Source: Erysipelothrix sp.
Lineage (GTDB): Bacteria > Bacillota_I > Bacilli_A > Erysipelotrichales > Erysipelotrichaceae
DNA: 64,000 nucleotides
Reading direction: 5' to 3'
Assembly (NCBI GenBank): GCA_012512595.1
Contig: JAAZDW010000010.1
Coordinates: forward strand, 34,760-98,759
Numbering within the stretch: the first letter of the stretch is position 1; every line of letters begins with the position of its first letter. This document shows positions 49,879 to 58,546 of this stretch, in pieces. The translations under genes and the position numbers were made by a program. The notes beneath the pieces are model-generated. The model was given only the letters and a program-made list of their open reading frames with translations. It had not been told where the DNA came from and did no database searches.

Positions 49879-51165
49879 ATGTCTTTAATTTTTGCAAATA
49901 TGCGTAAACACATCGAAGGTCACAAGTATTTAACTGACCACATTGATGTTTTAGAACTTAGAGCTGTTAAGACAGTTTATATTCCATTGGCAAATGGAAA
50001 TAGTACAAATTTTGATGTACTTGTAAAAGAAGGCGAACAAGTAAAAGTGGGGACTAACGTAGGGGTAAGAAACGACGGTTTAGTAGTTCCGGTTTTTTCA
50101 AGTGTGTCTGGAGTTGTTAAAGAGATTACTAAAATTTCACATCCACTAGGGATGGTTGACCACGTAGTAATCGAAAACGACCTTAAATATGAACAAGAAG
50201 ACTTACAAGGTATAGATTATAAAACTGCTAGTGTCGAAGAGCTAGTCCAATTTACAATGAATAAGGGGATTGTCGGATGTGGTGGTGCAGGATTTCCAAC
50301 ATATGTCAAATATCGTGGCGCAAAAGATATTGATAAAGTAATTATTAATGCGGTTGAATGTGAACCGTATATAACAGCCGATTACAAAGAAGTCCAAGCT
50401 AATCTTAATTATTTAATGAACGGTGTTTTAGCAATGAAAAAAATGGCTAATGCCAATGAAGTTGTAATTGCGATAAAACGAAATAAAAAAGAGTTAGTAA
50501 AAAAAATGCAAGCAGCAATCACAGATCCTAGTATTAAGATTGTCGAAGTACCAGATCAATACCCAATGGGCTGGGAAAGATCATTAATCAGATACTTATA
50601 TAAAAAAGAATATGATAACCTTCCATCTGAAATTGGGTTAATTGTTAATAATTCAACAACAGCTATCCAACTTGGTCAGGCAATGGATAATGGGATGCCA
50701 ATTGTAGAAAAAATTGTGACTGTTAGTGGAGATGCAATCAACATTGCTCAAAACTTAAAAGTACTAGTTGGAACCCAAGTAAAAGAATTACTTGAAGCCA
50801 GTGATAATACATCAGTTGAAGATGTTTTATTAATCAATGGTGGGCCAATGATGGGTAACACAATGAAAGATGCTGACTATGTTATTTCACCATATTCTAA
50901 TGCAGTAACAGTCTTAAAGCCAAAAGATTTAAAAACAATTGCATGCTTGAGATGTGGAGCCTGTTCAGATTATTGTCCAGCTGGTCTACAACCAGTTAGA
51001 ATAATGGAAGCTCGTAAAGCTTTGGATTTTGATACCTTAGTTAAACTTAGAGCAGATAAATGTATCGAGTGTGGACTATGTTCATATGTGTGTCCATCTA
51101 AAATTGATGTCATGCAAGAAGTAATCATCGCTAAACGAATAGTTACAAATTTAAAGAAAAAGTAG
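49879..51165 (+). CDS. rnfC: Rnf electron transport complex subunit C
   Basis: GCGGAGFPTYVKYRG, CLRCGACSDYCPAGLQP and CIECGLCSYVCPSKIDV clusters; ATG 49879 fits the GGAAGGGA SD better than 49870. Confidence 0.93.
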   Translation: MSLIFANMRKHIEGHKYLTDHIDVLELRAVKTVYIPLANGNSTNFDVLVKEGEQVKVGTNVGVRNDGLVVPVFSSVSGVVKEITKISHPLGMVDHVVIENDLKYEQEDLQGIDYKTASVEELVQFTMNKGIVGCGGAGFPTYVKYRGAKDIDKVIINAVECEPYITADYKEVQANLNYLMNGVLAMKKMANANEVVIAIKRNKKELVKKMQAAITDPSIKIVEVPDQYPMGWERSLIRYLYKKEYDNLPSEIGLIVNNSTTAIQLGQAMDNGMPIVEKIVTVSGDAINIAQNLKVLVGTQVKELLEASDNTSVEDVLLINGGPMMGNTMKDADYVISPYSNAVTVLKPKDLKTIACLRCGACSDYCPAGLQPVRIMEARKALDFDTLVKLRADKCIECGLCSYVCPSKIDVMQEVIIAKRIVTNLKKK

Positions 51166-51175
51166 GAGGAATATT

Positions 51176-52666
51176 GTGAATTTTATTTCAAGAGTAAGTC
51201 CAAATTATCGAGATAAACAATCTACAGTCGGCATGATGGTTGAACTAACTATTGGACTGTTAGTTGTATTAGCTGCATCTGTATACTACTACACAACCAA
51301 AGTTGATCTAACAGTAGGACTAAGAGTACTATATGTAGCTGCTGCAGCAGTTTTATCGAATATTGTTATCGAAGTAGCAGTCGGACTAAAAAATAAGAAA
51401 AGTGTAAAAGATGTTTTTGTACAAGAGTTTCCTTGGGTTACAGGCTTGATATTTGCCTTATGTATTCCAGTAACAACTAATTTATATGTTGTTGCAATGT
51501 CAACAGCTATTGGAGTTATCTTTGGAAAAGTCATCTTTGGTGGCTTTGGTCAAAACATTTTCAATCCAGCTGGGGTAGCGAGAGCAATTGTTTTTTCAAG
51601 CTTTGCAAAACCAGTTGTTGAATCAGTTGTAAAAACTAGTGATGTTTTTACAAGCGCAACACCTGCAAACTTAATGGCATCATTTAGTTGGTTGCCATCG
51701 GCAGCTGCTTTTGATTCAAAGGCTTTTACTCATTTAGGTTTAAAACAATTACTAATGGGAGATCATTTTGGTGCAATCGGGGAAACCTTTGCTTTAGTTT
51801 TGATTATTGTAGGAATTGTTTTAGCAATTAGAAAAGTTATAGATTTTAGAATGCCACTTATTTATGTAACAACTTTATTTGTTTCAGCTGGTATTATTGG
51901 AATGATAAATGGTTTAGGAGTTTGGTATCCACTAGCCTTTGTAATGTCAGGTGGCGCTTTATTTGGAGCGGTGTTTATGATTACAGATCCTGTAACCTGT
52001 CCAACCCAAAAAACCGGAAGAGTTATCTTTGCTTTTGGGGCAGCAATTATTACTTTATTAATTAGATTTAAAGCCAACCTTCCAGAAGGGGTCGTTTTCT
52101 CAATATTAATAATGAATATGTTGACACCAGTTATTGAAGACTTTTTAGATGGCCAACAAACACAAATGAAAAAAACATACTTAATAAGTGCCTTATCTAT
52201 GGTTTTAATAACAGGCTTAAGTGTTACATGGGTTGCTGCATCAACAAAAGCGGTTGAACCAGTTCTTGACTTAGGAGTTAAAACTACAATTGTAGCTGAA
52301 GAAGTTACAAGATATGAAACGGAAATAACAAATCAAAGTGTCGATGGGGCTAATACAGTCTTTATTGTTGCAGCTGAAGGTTATGGATTAAAAGATTCTG
52401 AATATCCAAATCCAGCCTATACTGAAAATATCTTTGAGATAACCGTTGAAACAGCATCAAGTAAAATTGTTTCAATTTCAATGACCCAATTTGGGGATAC
52501 CAAAGGTTTTGGAGATATCATTAATGATGACTTATACTTTGACAAATTTATTGGTAAAGACTTAAGTAATGATAGTGAAGAGTATGACACAGTTTCAAAT
52601 GCAACAAAAACTAGTTATTCATTAATTAGTGCCTTAAATGCAGTTGCACAAGAGTTAGAGAAGTAG
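51176..52666 (+). CDS. rnfD: Rnf complex subunit D with C-terminal FMN-binding-like domain
   Basis: RnfD membrane core (DVFTSATPANLM, GGALFGAVFMITDPVTCPTQKTGR) plus ~125-aa C-terminal domain similar to RnfG domain 2; GTG start. Confidence 0.9.
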   Translation: MNFISRVSPNYRDKQSTVGMMVELTIGLLVVLAASVYYYTTKVDLTVGLRVLYVAAAAVLSNIVIEVAVGLKNKKSVKDVFVQEFPWVTGLIFALCIPVTTNLYVVAMSTAIGVIFGKVIFGGFGQNIFNPAGVARAIVFSSFAKPVVESVVKTSDVFTSATPANLMASFSWLPSAAAFDSKAFTHLGLKQLLMGDHFGAIGETFALVLIIVGIVLAIRKVIDFRMPLIYVTTLFVSAGIIGMINGLGVWYPLAFVMSGGALFGAVFMITDPVTCPTQKTGRVIFAFGAAIITLLIRFKANLPEGVVFSILIMNMLTPVIEDFLDGQQTQMKKTYLISALSMVLITGLSVTWVAASTKAVEPVLDLGVKTTIVAEEVTRYETEITNQSVDGANTVFIVAAEGYGLKDSEYPNPAYTENIFEITVETASSKIVSISMTQFGDTKGFGDIINDDLYFDKFIGKDLSNDSEEYDTVSNATKTSYSLISALNAVAQELEK

Positions 52667-52676
52667 GAGGGATAAA

Positions 52677-53594
52677 ATGAAAAGAGCATTATATTTAGCA
52701 TTGTTTCTGGCATTGACCGCAGGCTTAGCAGGTGGAATCCTTTCTTTAGTTAACGATCTAACAAAGGAAACAATTGCCACAGCACAAATTGAAAAGGAAA
52801 GAGTCAACTTAGTTAAAATTTTCCCTGATGGAGAATTTGTCCAAAAAACTGAAGAAGTTGCAGAAATTGATGGACTAACTGATTTGTTTGAAGTTAGCGG
52901 TCAAGGTTATGTATATAAAATTGTATCACGTGGTTATGGTGGTGAAATTGTATACTTAGTTGGCTTTGATGAAAATGCAACTATTAAGGGTATTGCTATT
53001 ATAAATCATAGTGAAACACCAGGTTTTGGTGATGTAATTGAAACAGATGGATATGCAAATCTGTTAATTGGAAAATCAGCTACAGAACAACTTGATGTCT
53101 CAAGTGGTGCTACGGTTTCATCGGTCGCTATTAATAGTGGAATTAAAATTGCTGCTGAACATTTAAGTGGTGGCGAAATTGTTATTGAAAAACCAGAACC
53201 AACACTTGGTAAAAAAGTTTTAATTAGTGATGAAAAAGTTTTAAAATATAAGGCAACCCTAGTTTCAAAAGAAGGAGTTGGAGTTGACAATATGTTATAC
53301 ACAGTTTCAGCAGAAGGTTATGGCTTAAAAGATGCAGAATATCCAAGTCCAGATTACAAGGAAAACGTATTTGAAATCGAAGTAGATCCATTAACTAAGG
53401 AAATTGTTAGTATCACAATGAAAGAATTTGGAGACACTAAGGGGTTTGGTGACAATGTAGATAATCCAAAATACTTTGAATTATTTACGGGAGTTTCATC
53501 TACAGACACTGAAGTGGATACAATTTCAGAAGCAACAATTACTAGTTACTCACTGATTAGTGCAGTTAAATTAGTTTTAGAAGATATAGAGTAG
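52677..53594 (+). CDS. rnfG: Rnf complex subunit G, two FMN-binding-type domains
   Basis: N-terminal TM, DVSSGATVSS motif in domain 1, second domain ending DTISEATITSYSLISAVK. Confidence 0.92.
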   Translation: MKRALYLALFLALTAGLAGGILSLVNDLTKETIATAQIEKERVNLVKIFPDGEFVQKTEEVAEIDGLTDLFEVSGQGYVYKIVSRGYGGEIVYLVGFDENATIKGIAIINHSETPGFGDVIETDGYANLLIGKSATEQLDVSSGATVSSVAINSGIKIAAEHLSGGEIVIEKPEPTLGKKVLISDEKVLKYKATLVSKEGVGVDNMLYTVSAEGYGLKDAEYPSPDYKENVFEIEVDPLTKEIVSITMKEFGDTKGFGDNVDNPKYFELFTGVSSTDTEVDTISEATITSYSLISAVKLVLEDIE

Positions 53595-53606
53595 AGGAGG
53601 AATAGG

Positions 53607-54245
53607 ATGTTTAAAAATTTAAAAGAGGGTTTAATTAAAAGTAATCCTGTATTCTCGCTATTTTTAGGATTATGTTCAGTACTTGCAGTTTCTACAACCC
53701 TAGATAACGCTATTGGAATGAGTGTAGGAGTTATGTTTGTCTTATTATTAAGTAACATTATTGTTTCTTTAATAAAAGATATTACTCCAAATGAAATTAG
53801 AATTCCGGTTTATATTGTTATTATCGCTTCATTAACTAAATCAGTTGATTTATTAATGGCAGCTTACACACCAGACTTACATAGCTCACTTGGAACATTT
53901 ATTCAATTGATCGCGGTCAACTGTATTATTCTTGGTAGAGCTGAAAGCTTTGCATCAAAAAATTCAGTTAAGGATTCAATTATAGATGCAATTAGTATGA
54001 GTCTTGGTTTTATGTTAGCCTTAGTCTTAATTTCTTTAACCAGAGAAATATTAGGAACTGGTGGATTTGTCTTAAGTAATCCATTTACTGGAGTCCAAAT
54101 CTTTAGTCTTGGTTTAAGTGAAGGTCTAGCAGAAATGTTAAGTATAGGTTTATTTAAAGCCCCAGCAGGCGCATTTATTACATTTGCCTTGTTTTCAGCT
54201 TTATTTGCTTATCTTAAGGAAGATCGGAAAGGGGTTAAACAATAA
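53607..54245 (+). CDS. rnfE: Rnf complex subunit E
   Basis: FKNLKEGLIKSNPVFSLFLGLCSVLAVSTTLDNAIGMS, VNCIILGRAESFASKN. Confidence 0.95.
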   Translation: MFKNLKEGLIKSNPVFSLFLGLCSVLAVSTTLDNAIGMSVGVMFVLLLSNIIVSLIKDITPNEIRIPVYIVIIASLTKSVDLLMAAYTPDLHSSLGTFIQLIAVNCIILGRAESFASKNSVKDSIIDAISMSLGFMLALVLISLTREILGTGGFVLSNPFTGVQIFSLGLSEGLAEMLSIGLFKAPAGAFITFALFSALFAYLKEDRKGVKQ

Positions 54246-54811
54246 TGAATTTTGTTCAAATATTTATTGGCGCAATGATTATCGAAAACGTTGTTTTGAC
54301 TAAGTTTTTAGGCTTATGTCCATTTTTAGGAGTTTCTAAAGATAAAAAATCAGCAGTTGGGATGGGATTTGCCGTTACGTTTGTTATGTTTATATCCAGT
54401 ATTCTATCTTTTTTCCTAAATAAAGTTTTGGTTTCATTAGATATTGAATACATGGATCTAGTTTTATATATATTAATTATTGCATCCTTTGTTCAGTTAG
54501 TTGAGTTATTTTTAAAGGTGAAAATTCCAGCCTTATATAAAAGTTTAGGAATCTTTCTACCTTTAATCACAACCAACTGTGCAGTATTATATGTAGCACT
54601 TACAACTGCTAAAATGCTTTCATTTAGTGAAGTGGTTGTTTATGCATTAGGTGTACCAGCAGGATTTATGCTTGTCTTGTTTATATTTTCAAGTACAAGA
54701 CAAAAACTTCAAAGTGCAAATGTTCCGAAGTATTTTAAAGGAAATCCAATCGCATTAATTACGGCCGGATTAATGGCTATTGCTTTTGGTGGATTAGCAG
54801 GTTTGGTATAA
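54245..54811 (+). CDS. rnfA: Rnf complex subunit A
   Basis: IIENVVLTKFLGLCPFLGVSKD, ITTNCAVLYVAL. Confidence 0.95.
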   Translation: MNFVQIFIGAMIIENVVLTKFLGLCPFLGVSKDKKSAVGMGFAVTFVMFISSILSFFLNKVLVSLDIEYMDLVLYILIIASFVQLVELFLKVKIPALYKSLGIFLPLITTNCAVLYVALTTAKMLSFSEVVVYALGVPAGFMLVLFIFSSTRQKLQSANVPKYFKGNPIALITAGLMAIAFGGLAGLV

Positions 54812-54812
54812 A

Positions 54813-54989
54813 ATGGGATACGCAGTATTATTATTTGCCGTTTTAGCAGGCTTTTATGCAATGATGTATTACTTTAATAGTATTACCCCAATTCCAGAGG
54901 GTGCTGAAGTTGCAAGTGCATCATGTCATGGGTGTTCAGTTTCTACATGTGAAATACATCCAACAAAAAGAATCAAGGAGGTTTTGTAG
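54813..54989 (+). CDS. 58-aa Cys-rich single-TM protein within the rnf operon (not in ORF track)
   Basis: ATG 54813: MGYAVLLFAVLAGFYAMMYYFNSITPIPEGAEVASASCHGCSVSTCEIHPTKRIKEVL; 1-nt gap after rnfA stop; stop overlaps the rnfB GTG (TAGTG). Confidence 0.75.
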   Translation: MGYAVLLFAVLAGFYAMMYYFNSITPIPEGAEVASASCHGCSVSTCEIHPTKRIKEVL

Positions 54990-55300
54990 TGCTTATTTAT
55001 GCAATATTATTAATGATGGCAGCAGGTTTAATCTTAGGATTTATCTTAGGTGTTGCGGCTGATAGATTAGTTGTAACACAAGATCCTTTAATTGATTTAA
55101 TTACAGAACTTCTACCAGGGTATAATTGTGGGGCCTGTGGTTTTCCAGGTTGTGCAAACTTTGCAAAAGGTTTAGTTGAAGGAGAAGCTAATAAAATATC
55201 TTTATGTAGACCTTCAAAACCAGAACAAAGAGTCGCGCTCAAGGAAGCTTTTGATAAAAATCCAAATATTAAGGGCGACATCGTACGAGTCGAAATATAA
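54989..55300 (+). CDS. rnfB: Short RnfB (TM plus single N-terminal 4Fe-4S motif)
   Basis: 103 aa; LPGYNCGACGFPGCANFAKGLVEGEANKISLCRPSKPEQ; GTG start, SD AAGGAGG. Confidence 0.85.
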   Translation: MLIYAILLMMAAGLILGFILGVAADRLVVTQDPLIDLITELLPGYNCGACGFPGCANFAKGLVEGEANKISLCRPSKPEQRVALKEAFDKNPNIKGDIVRVEI

Positions 55301-55310
55301 GTTAACCAAT

Positions 55311-55348
55311 AAAAAAGCACAACTCCTTTTTAAAAGTTGTGCTTTTTA
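55311..55348. terminator. Bidirectional intrinsic terminator after rnfB
   Basis: AAAAAAGCACAACT...AGTTGTGCTTTTT. Confidence 0.88.
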
Positions 55349-55357
55349 TATCTTAAG

Positions 55358-56404
55358 TTATCTTATATATTTTCTAAAAACTCTTGTTGAGATTGTCGTA
55401 AAAACTTCATAAATAATCGTTTTTCTTGATTTTGCGATAGCTTCGACATCAATATGTTCACCAAAGATTTCGACCATTGCATTTTCAGCTACTTTATCAT
55501 CGATTGCGACCATTAATTGATCCATACAAATTGTTCCGACAATAGGATAGTAATTATTATTAATCCAAACATTACTGCCTGTATCCATTCTTAAGACTCC
55601 ATCAGCATAGCCAATTGTTAAAACCGCAATTTTCATTTTTGATTGCGCAGTATATGTAGCACCATAACTAACTGTTTCATTAGCATTTAGCATTCTTATT
55701 TGTGCAACTTCTGTTTTAAGACTTGCAATATTTTTTAAGCCTGCTTCTTTATAGCCTCCATATAAACCAATACCAATTCTAATCGCATTAGTTAAGTTTT
55801 CTTCTAAATATAAAGCATTATAACTATTAGAAGCATGAATCCATTTAAAGTCAAAATTTAAACTCTCTACAATATTTTTAAAGTGATTAAAGTCTTTTAA
55901 GGCCGTTTCATTGTCTTCACAACAATAATGAGTAAAGATGCCCTCAAGGTTATGATTATTTTTTAAAAGGTTAATGCTTTCTAAAACCTCTTCAAGTGAA
56001 TTGTGACCCAAGCGATTCATTGTTGTATTCACTTTTAAATGTAGTTTTAGATTTTTGTGACCTTGTAAAGTTAAGTTTTTAGCCCAAGTTAAACTAACAA
56101 CTGTTAAGGTAATATTATTTTCGATGGCAATTTTTACATCATTAACAGCAACATAGCCCATCACTAAGATTGGTGCTATAATGCCAGCTTGTCTTAGTTC
56201 AACAGCTTCATCTAAGGTTGCAACCCCTAAGTAGTCAGTATTAAGCTTTTCTAAACAGCGGGCAATTTCAACTGCACCCATTCCATAAGCATTAGCCTTT
56301 ACGACAGTAAATATCGCCTTTTTAGTTTTATTCTTATAGAAATCATAATTATATTCTAGATTAGTTAAATTAACTTCTAGAAATGTTTTACGATAAGAAG
56401 TCAT
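55358..56404 (-). CDS. alr: Alanine racemase
   Basis: FTVVKANAYGMGAVEIAR PLP-lysine motif, NTTMNRLGHN, VGTICMDQLMV. Confidence 0.94.
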   Translation of the reverse strand: MTSYRKTFLEVNLTNLEYNYDFYKNKTKKAIFTVVKANAYGMGAVEIARCLEKLNTDYLGVATLDEAVELRQAGIIAPILVMGYVAVNDVKIAIENNITLTVVSLTWAKNLTLQGHKNLKLHLKVNTTMNRLGHNSLEEVLESINLLKNNHNLEGIFTHYCCEDNETALKDFNHFKNIVESLNFDFKWIHASNSYNALYLEENLTNAIRIGIGLYGGYKEAGLKNIASLKTEVAQIRMLNANETVSYGATYTAQSKMKIAVLTIGYADGVLRMDTGSNVWINNNYYPIVGTICMDQLMVAIDDKVAENAMVEIFGEHIDVEAIAKSRKTIIYEVFTTISTRVFRKYIR

Positions 56405-56406
56405 TA

Positions 56407-56838
56407 TTATCTAATTTGAACTGTATTAGCTTGAAAGACCGCTACAGCAACTCCAAAACTAACTACAATTAAAGTGAAATCATTTTGAATTGTAGGCAGC
56501 GCTAACAGATCATTAAAGATAAAACTTGTGATTGTAATTGGCCATCCAGCAAAGCGATAGCTTAAAAACAGTGCTAATGAAATACTAAAAAATGCCAAAA
56601 TGCCAGCTATATATAAAAATTCATTAGTTGTACCACGGCCAATTTTTTTAACCGCGACCCCAATAACATAACCAATCCCTAAGACCGCTCCATAATAAAA
56701 AATGTTGAATCCCATTGATTTTGCAAGATTTATTACAAATGATCCAACAACCGCAACTACTATTGAAAGTGGTATCCCAAATAACAGTGTTTTCTTAATT
56801 CTAGCCTTTTTTCCGACTGCATGATAATTAAACTTCAT
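56407..56838 (-). CDS. Uncharacterised small membrane protein (143 aa)
   Basis: About four hydrophobic segments; directly upstream of alr on the same strand. Confidence 0.7.
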   Translation of the reverse strand: MKFNYHAVGKKARIKKTLLFGIPLSIVVAVVGSFVINLAKSMGFNIFYYGAVLGIGYVIGVAVKKIGRGTTNEFLYIAGILAFFSISLALFLSYRFAGWPITITSFIFNDLLALPTIQNDFTLIVVSFGVAVAVFQANTVQIR

Positions 56839-56978
56839 TCAATCAACTCCCAAATCTATTGTATCATTTTAAAATATATTTTTAAATCAAAAACAACTTT
56901 AAACTCTCATTTATAATTGCATATAACTTTTTTTAATTAATAAGATTGGTATAATAAAAATATAGAGGGAGTGTGTTT

Positions 56979-57248
56979 ATGAAGTTAGAACATAGCGAAG
57001 ACAAATTTTCACTTATGAAAGATAATGAAATGATTGGGTTTTTACAATATGGTATTGTAGATCAGACAATGTATGTAAATGGGATAGTTGTTGACCCAGA
57101 GTATCGTGGTCAAGGTTTAGCTAGTGATTTATTAAAAGCAGGGGTAGAATTTGCGCGCGAAAATAAATACAAAATCATTCCAAGATGTTCATATGCTGCA
57201 AGTGCCTTTGATCGCGGTGGCTATGAAGATGTAGATGCAAGAGAATAA
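56979..57248 (+). CDS. GNAT-like N-acetyltransferase (YjdJ-type)
   Basis: VNGIVVDPEYRGQGLASDLLKAGVEFARENKYKIIPRCSYA. Confidence 0.88.
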   Translation: MKLEHSEDKFSLMKDNEMIGFLQYGIVDQTMYVNGIVVDPEYRGQGLASDLLKAGVEFARENKYKIIPRCSYAASAFDRGGYEDVDARE

Positions 57249-57251
57249 TAT

Positions 57252-57289
57252 AATAAAGCTTCACTTATCAAAAAGTGAAGCTTTATTTA
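57252..57289. terminator. Bidirectional intrinsic terminator
   Basis: AATAAAGCTTCACTT...AAGTGAAGCTTTATT. Confidence 0.8.
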
Positions 57290-57295
57290 AAGTTT

Positions 57296-58477
57296 TTATT
57301 GATCTGAGTAATTATCAAAGTATCCTTGAACTAAAACAACTGGGGTTCCTTTATCGCCACTTCCACTAGTTAAGTCACACAGACTTGCGACTAAATCACT
57401 AATTTGTCGTGGAGTAGTTCCTTCAGACAAATCTTTATTACTACTATCTAGTGTTGTCGTTTTAAGCGTTTTAACAATTTCATCAGTTAATTCTTTACCT
57501 CTTAAATCCTTAAATTGATTATCCGCAATATATTTTATTTTCATTTCACTTGGTGTTCCTTTTAAACCATCTGTAAAGGCAACCGCCGAAACAGGGTCAG
57601 CTAACTCCCATATTTCACCCACTGGATCTTTAAAAGCGCCATCACCATAAACTAAGACTTCAAGGTTTTTACCTGTCGCTTCTTTTAAGCGGATATTAAG
57701 ATCTTGGACTACAGTCTCACTAGTTCTTGGAAATAGTTTGACTTCGCTGTTAGTTGCTTTATTGGAACCTAAGACTCCAAATCTTTCATTATAACCATGG
57801 TTGTCATTTGGTTTATTTAGGATATCAGCAAGGGTAATAACGTTTTTTCCACCATTATTTAAGATGACATCTTGATCTTCAACACGGGTATGAATGCTTG
57901 CCACAATTACACTGTCTGTATAATTTAAGATTGCAAGTGGATTATTTGAAAAAATTATTTCGATATTTGGAGCAATTGACTTATAAAACTCAATATAGTC
58001 TAAACCAGTAAATAAATGTTTTGTCTCATACCCAAATATTTCTCGAAATTCTTTTTCATTAAAAATGTCTGAAAAAGGATTAACACCTTTTTCTAAGATT
58101 GCTTTATTGCTGACAAGGCGGTTACCTACTTCATCAGTAGGATAACTCAATTGTAAGATGACTTTTTTAACACCTTTTGCAATTCCCTCAAGAATGATTG
58201 AAAAACGATTTCGAGATTGAATCGGAAAAATTACACCGACAGTATCATCGGTAAATTTTTCTCTAACATCATTTGCAATATCATCAATAGTTGCATAATT
58301 TCCTTCAGTTCTTGCAACTAAGGCTTCTGTAACACCGACAATATCTTTGTCATTTAAAATAATGTTATGGGTGTTACATGCTTCTAGTAAACTGTCGACA
58401 ACTGTGTTAATTAAGTTATCATTTCTTTGCATGATTGGTAATCTAATTCCATAAGCTGTTGTTGTAATTTTTCTCAT
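57296..58477 (-). CDS. Coenzyme F420-0:L-glutamate ligase-like family protein
   Basis: GIRLPIMQRNDNL, DIVGVTEALVARTEGNY, VYGDGAFKDPVGEIWELADPV; recalled F420 ligase-like family of Bacillota. Confidence 0.7.
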   Translation of the reverse strand: MRKITTTAYGIRLPIMQRNDNLINTVVDSLLEACNTHNIILNDKDIVGVTEALVARTEGNYATIDDIANDVREKFTDDTVGVIFPIQSRNRFSIILEGIAKGVKKVILQLSYPTDEVGNRLVSNKAILEKGVNPFSDIFNEKEFREIFGYETKHLFTGLDYIEFYKSIAPNIEIIFSNNPLAILNYTDSVIVASIHTRVEDQDVILNNGGKNVITLADILNKPNDNHGYNERFGVLGSNKATNSEVKLFPRTSETVVQDLNIRLKEATGKNLEVLVYGDGAFKDPVGEIWELADPVSAVAFTDGLKGTPSEMKIKYIADNQFKDLRGKELTDEIVKTLKTTTLDSSNKDLSEGTTPRQISDLVASLCDLTSGSGDKGTPVVLVQGYFDNYSDQ

Positions 58478-58546
58478 TTTTTACACCATCCTTGTGTATT
58501 ATAATCTAGTCAACCTTAAAAATCAAATTATAGGAAAACTTAATTT

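Noticed and set aside
55176-55412. Possible frameshifted continuation of rnfB
   Set aside because: The overlapping +1 frame ORF has no ferredoxin Cys motifs and runs through the terminator; rnfB appears genuinely short.
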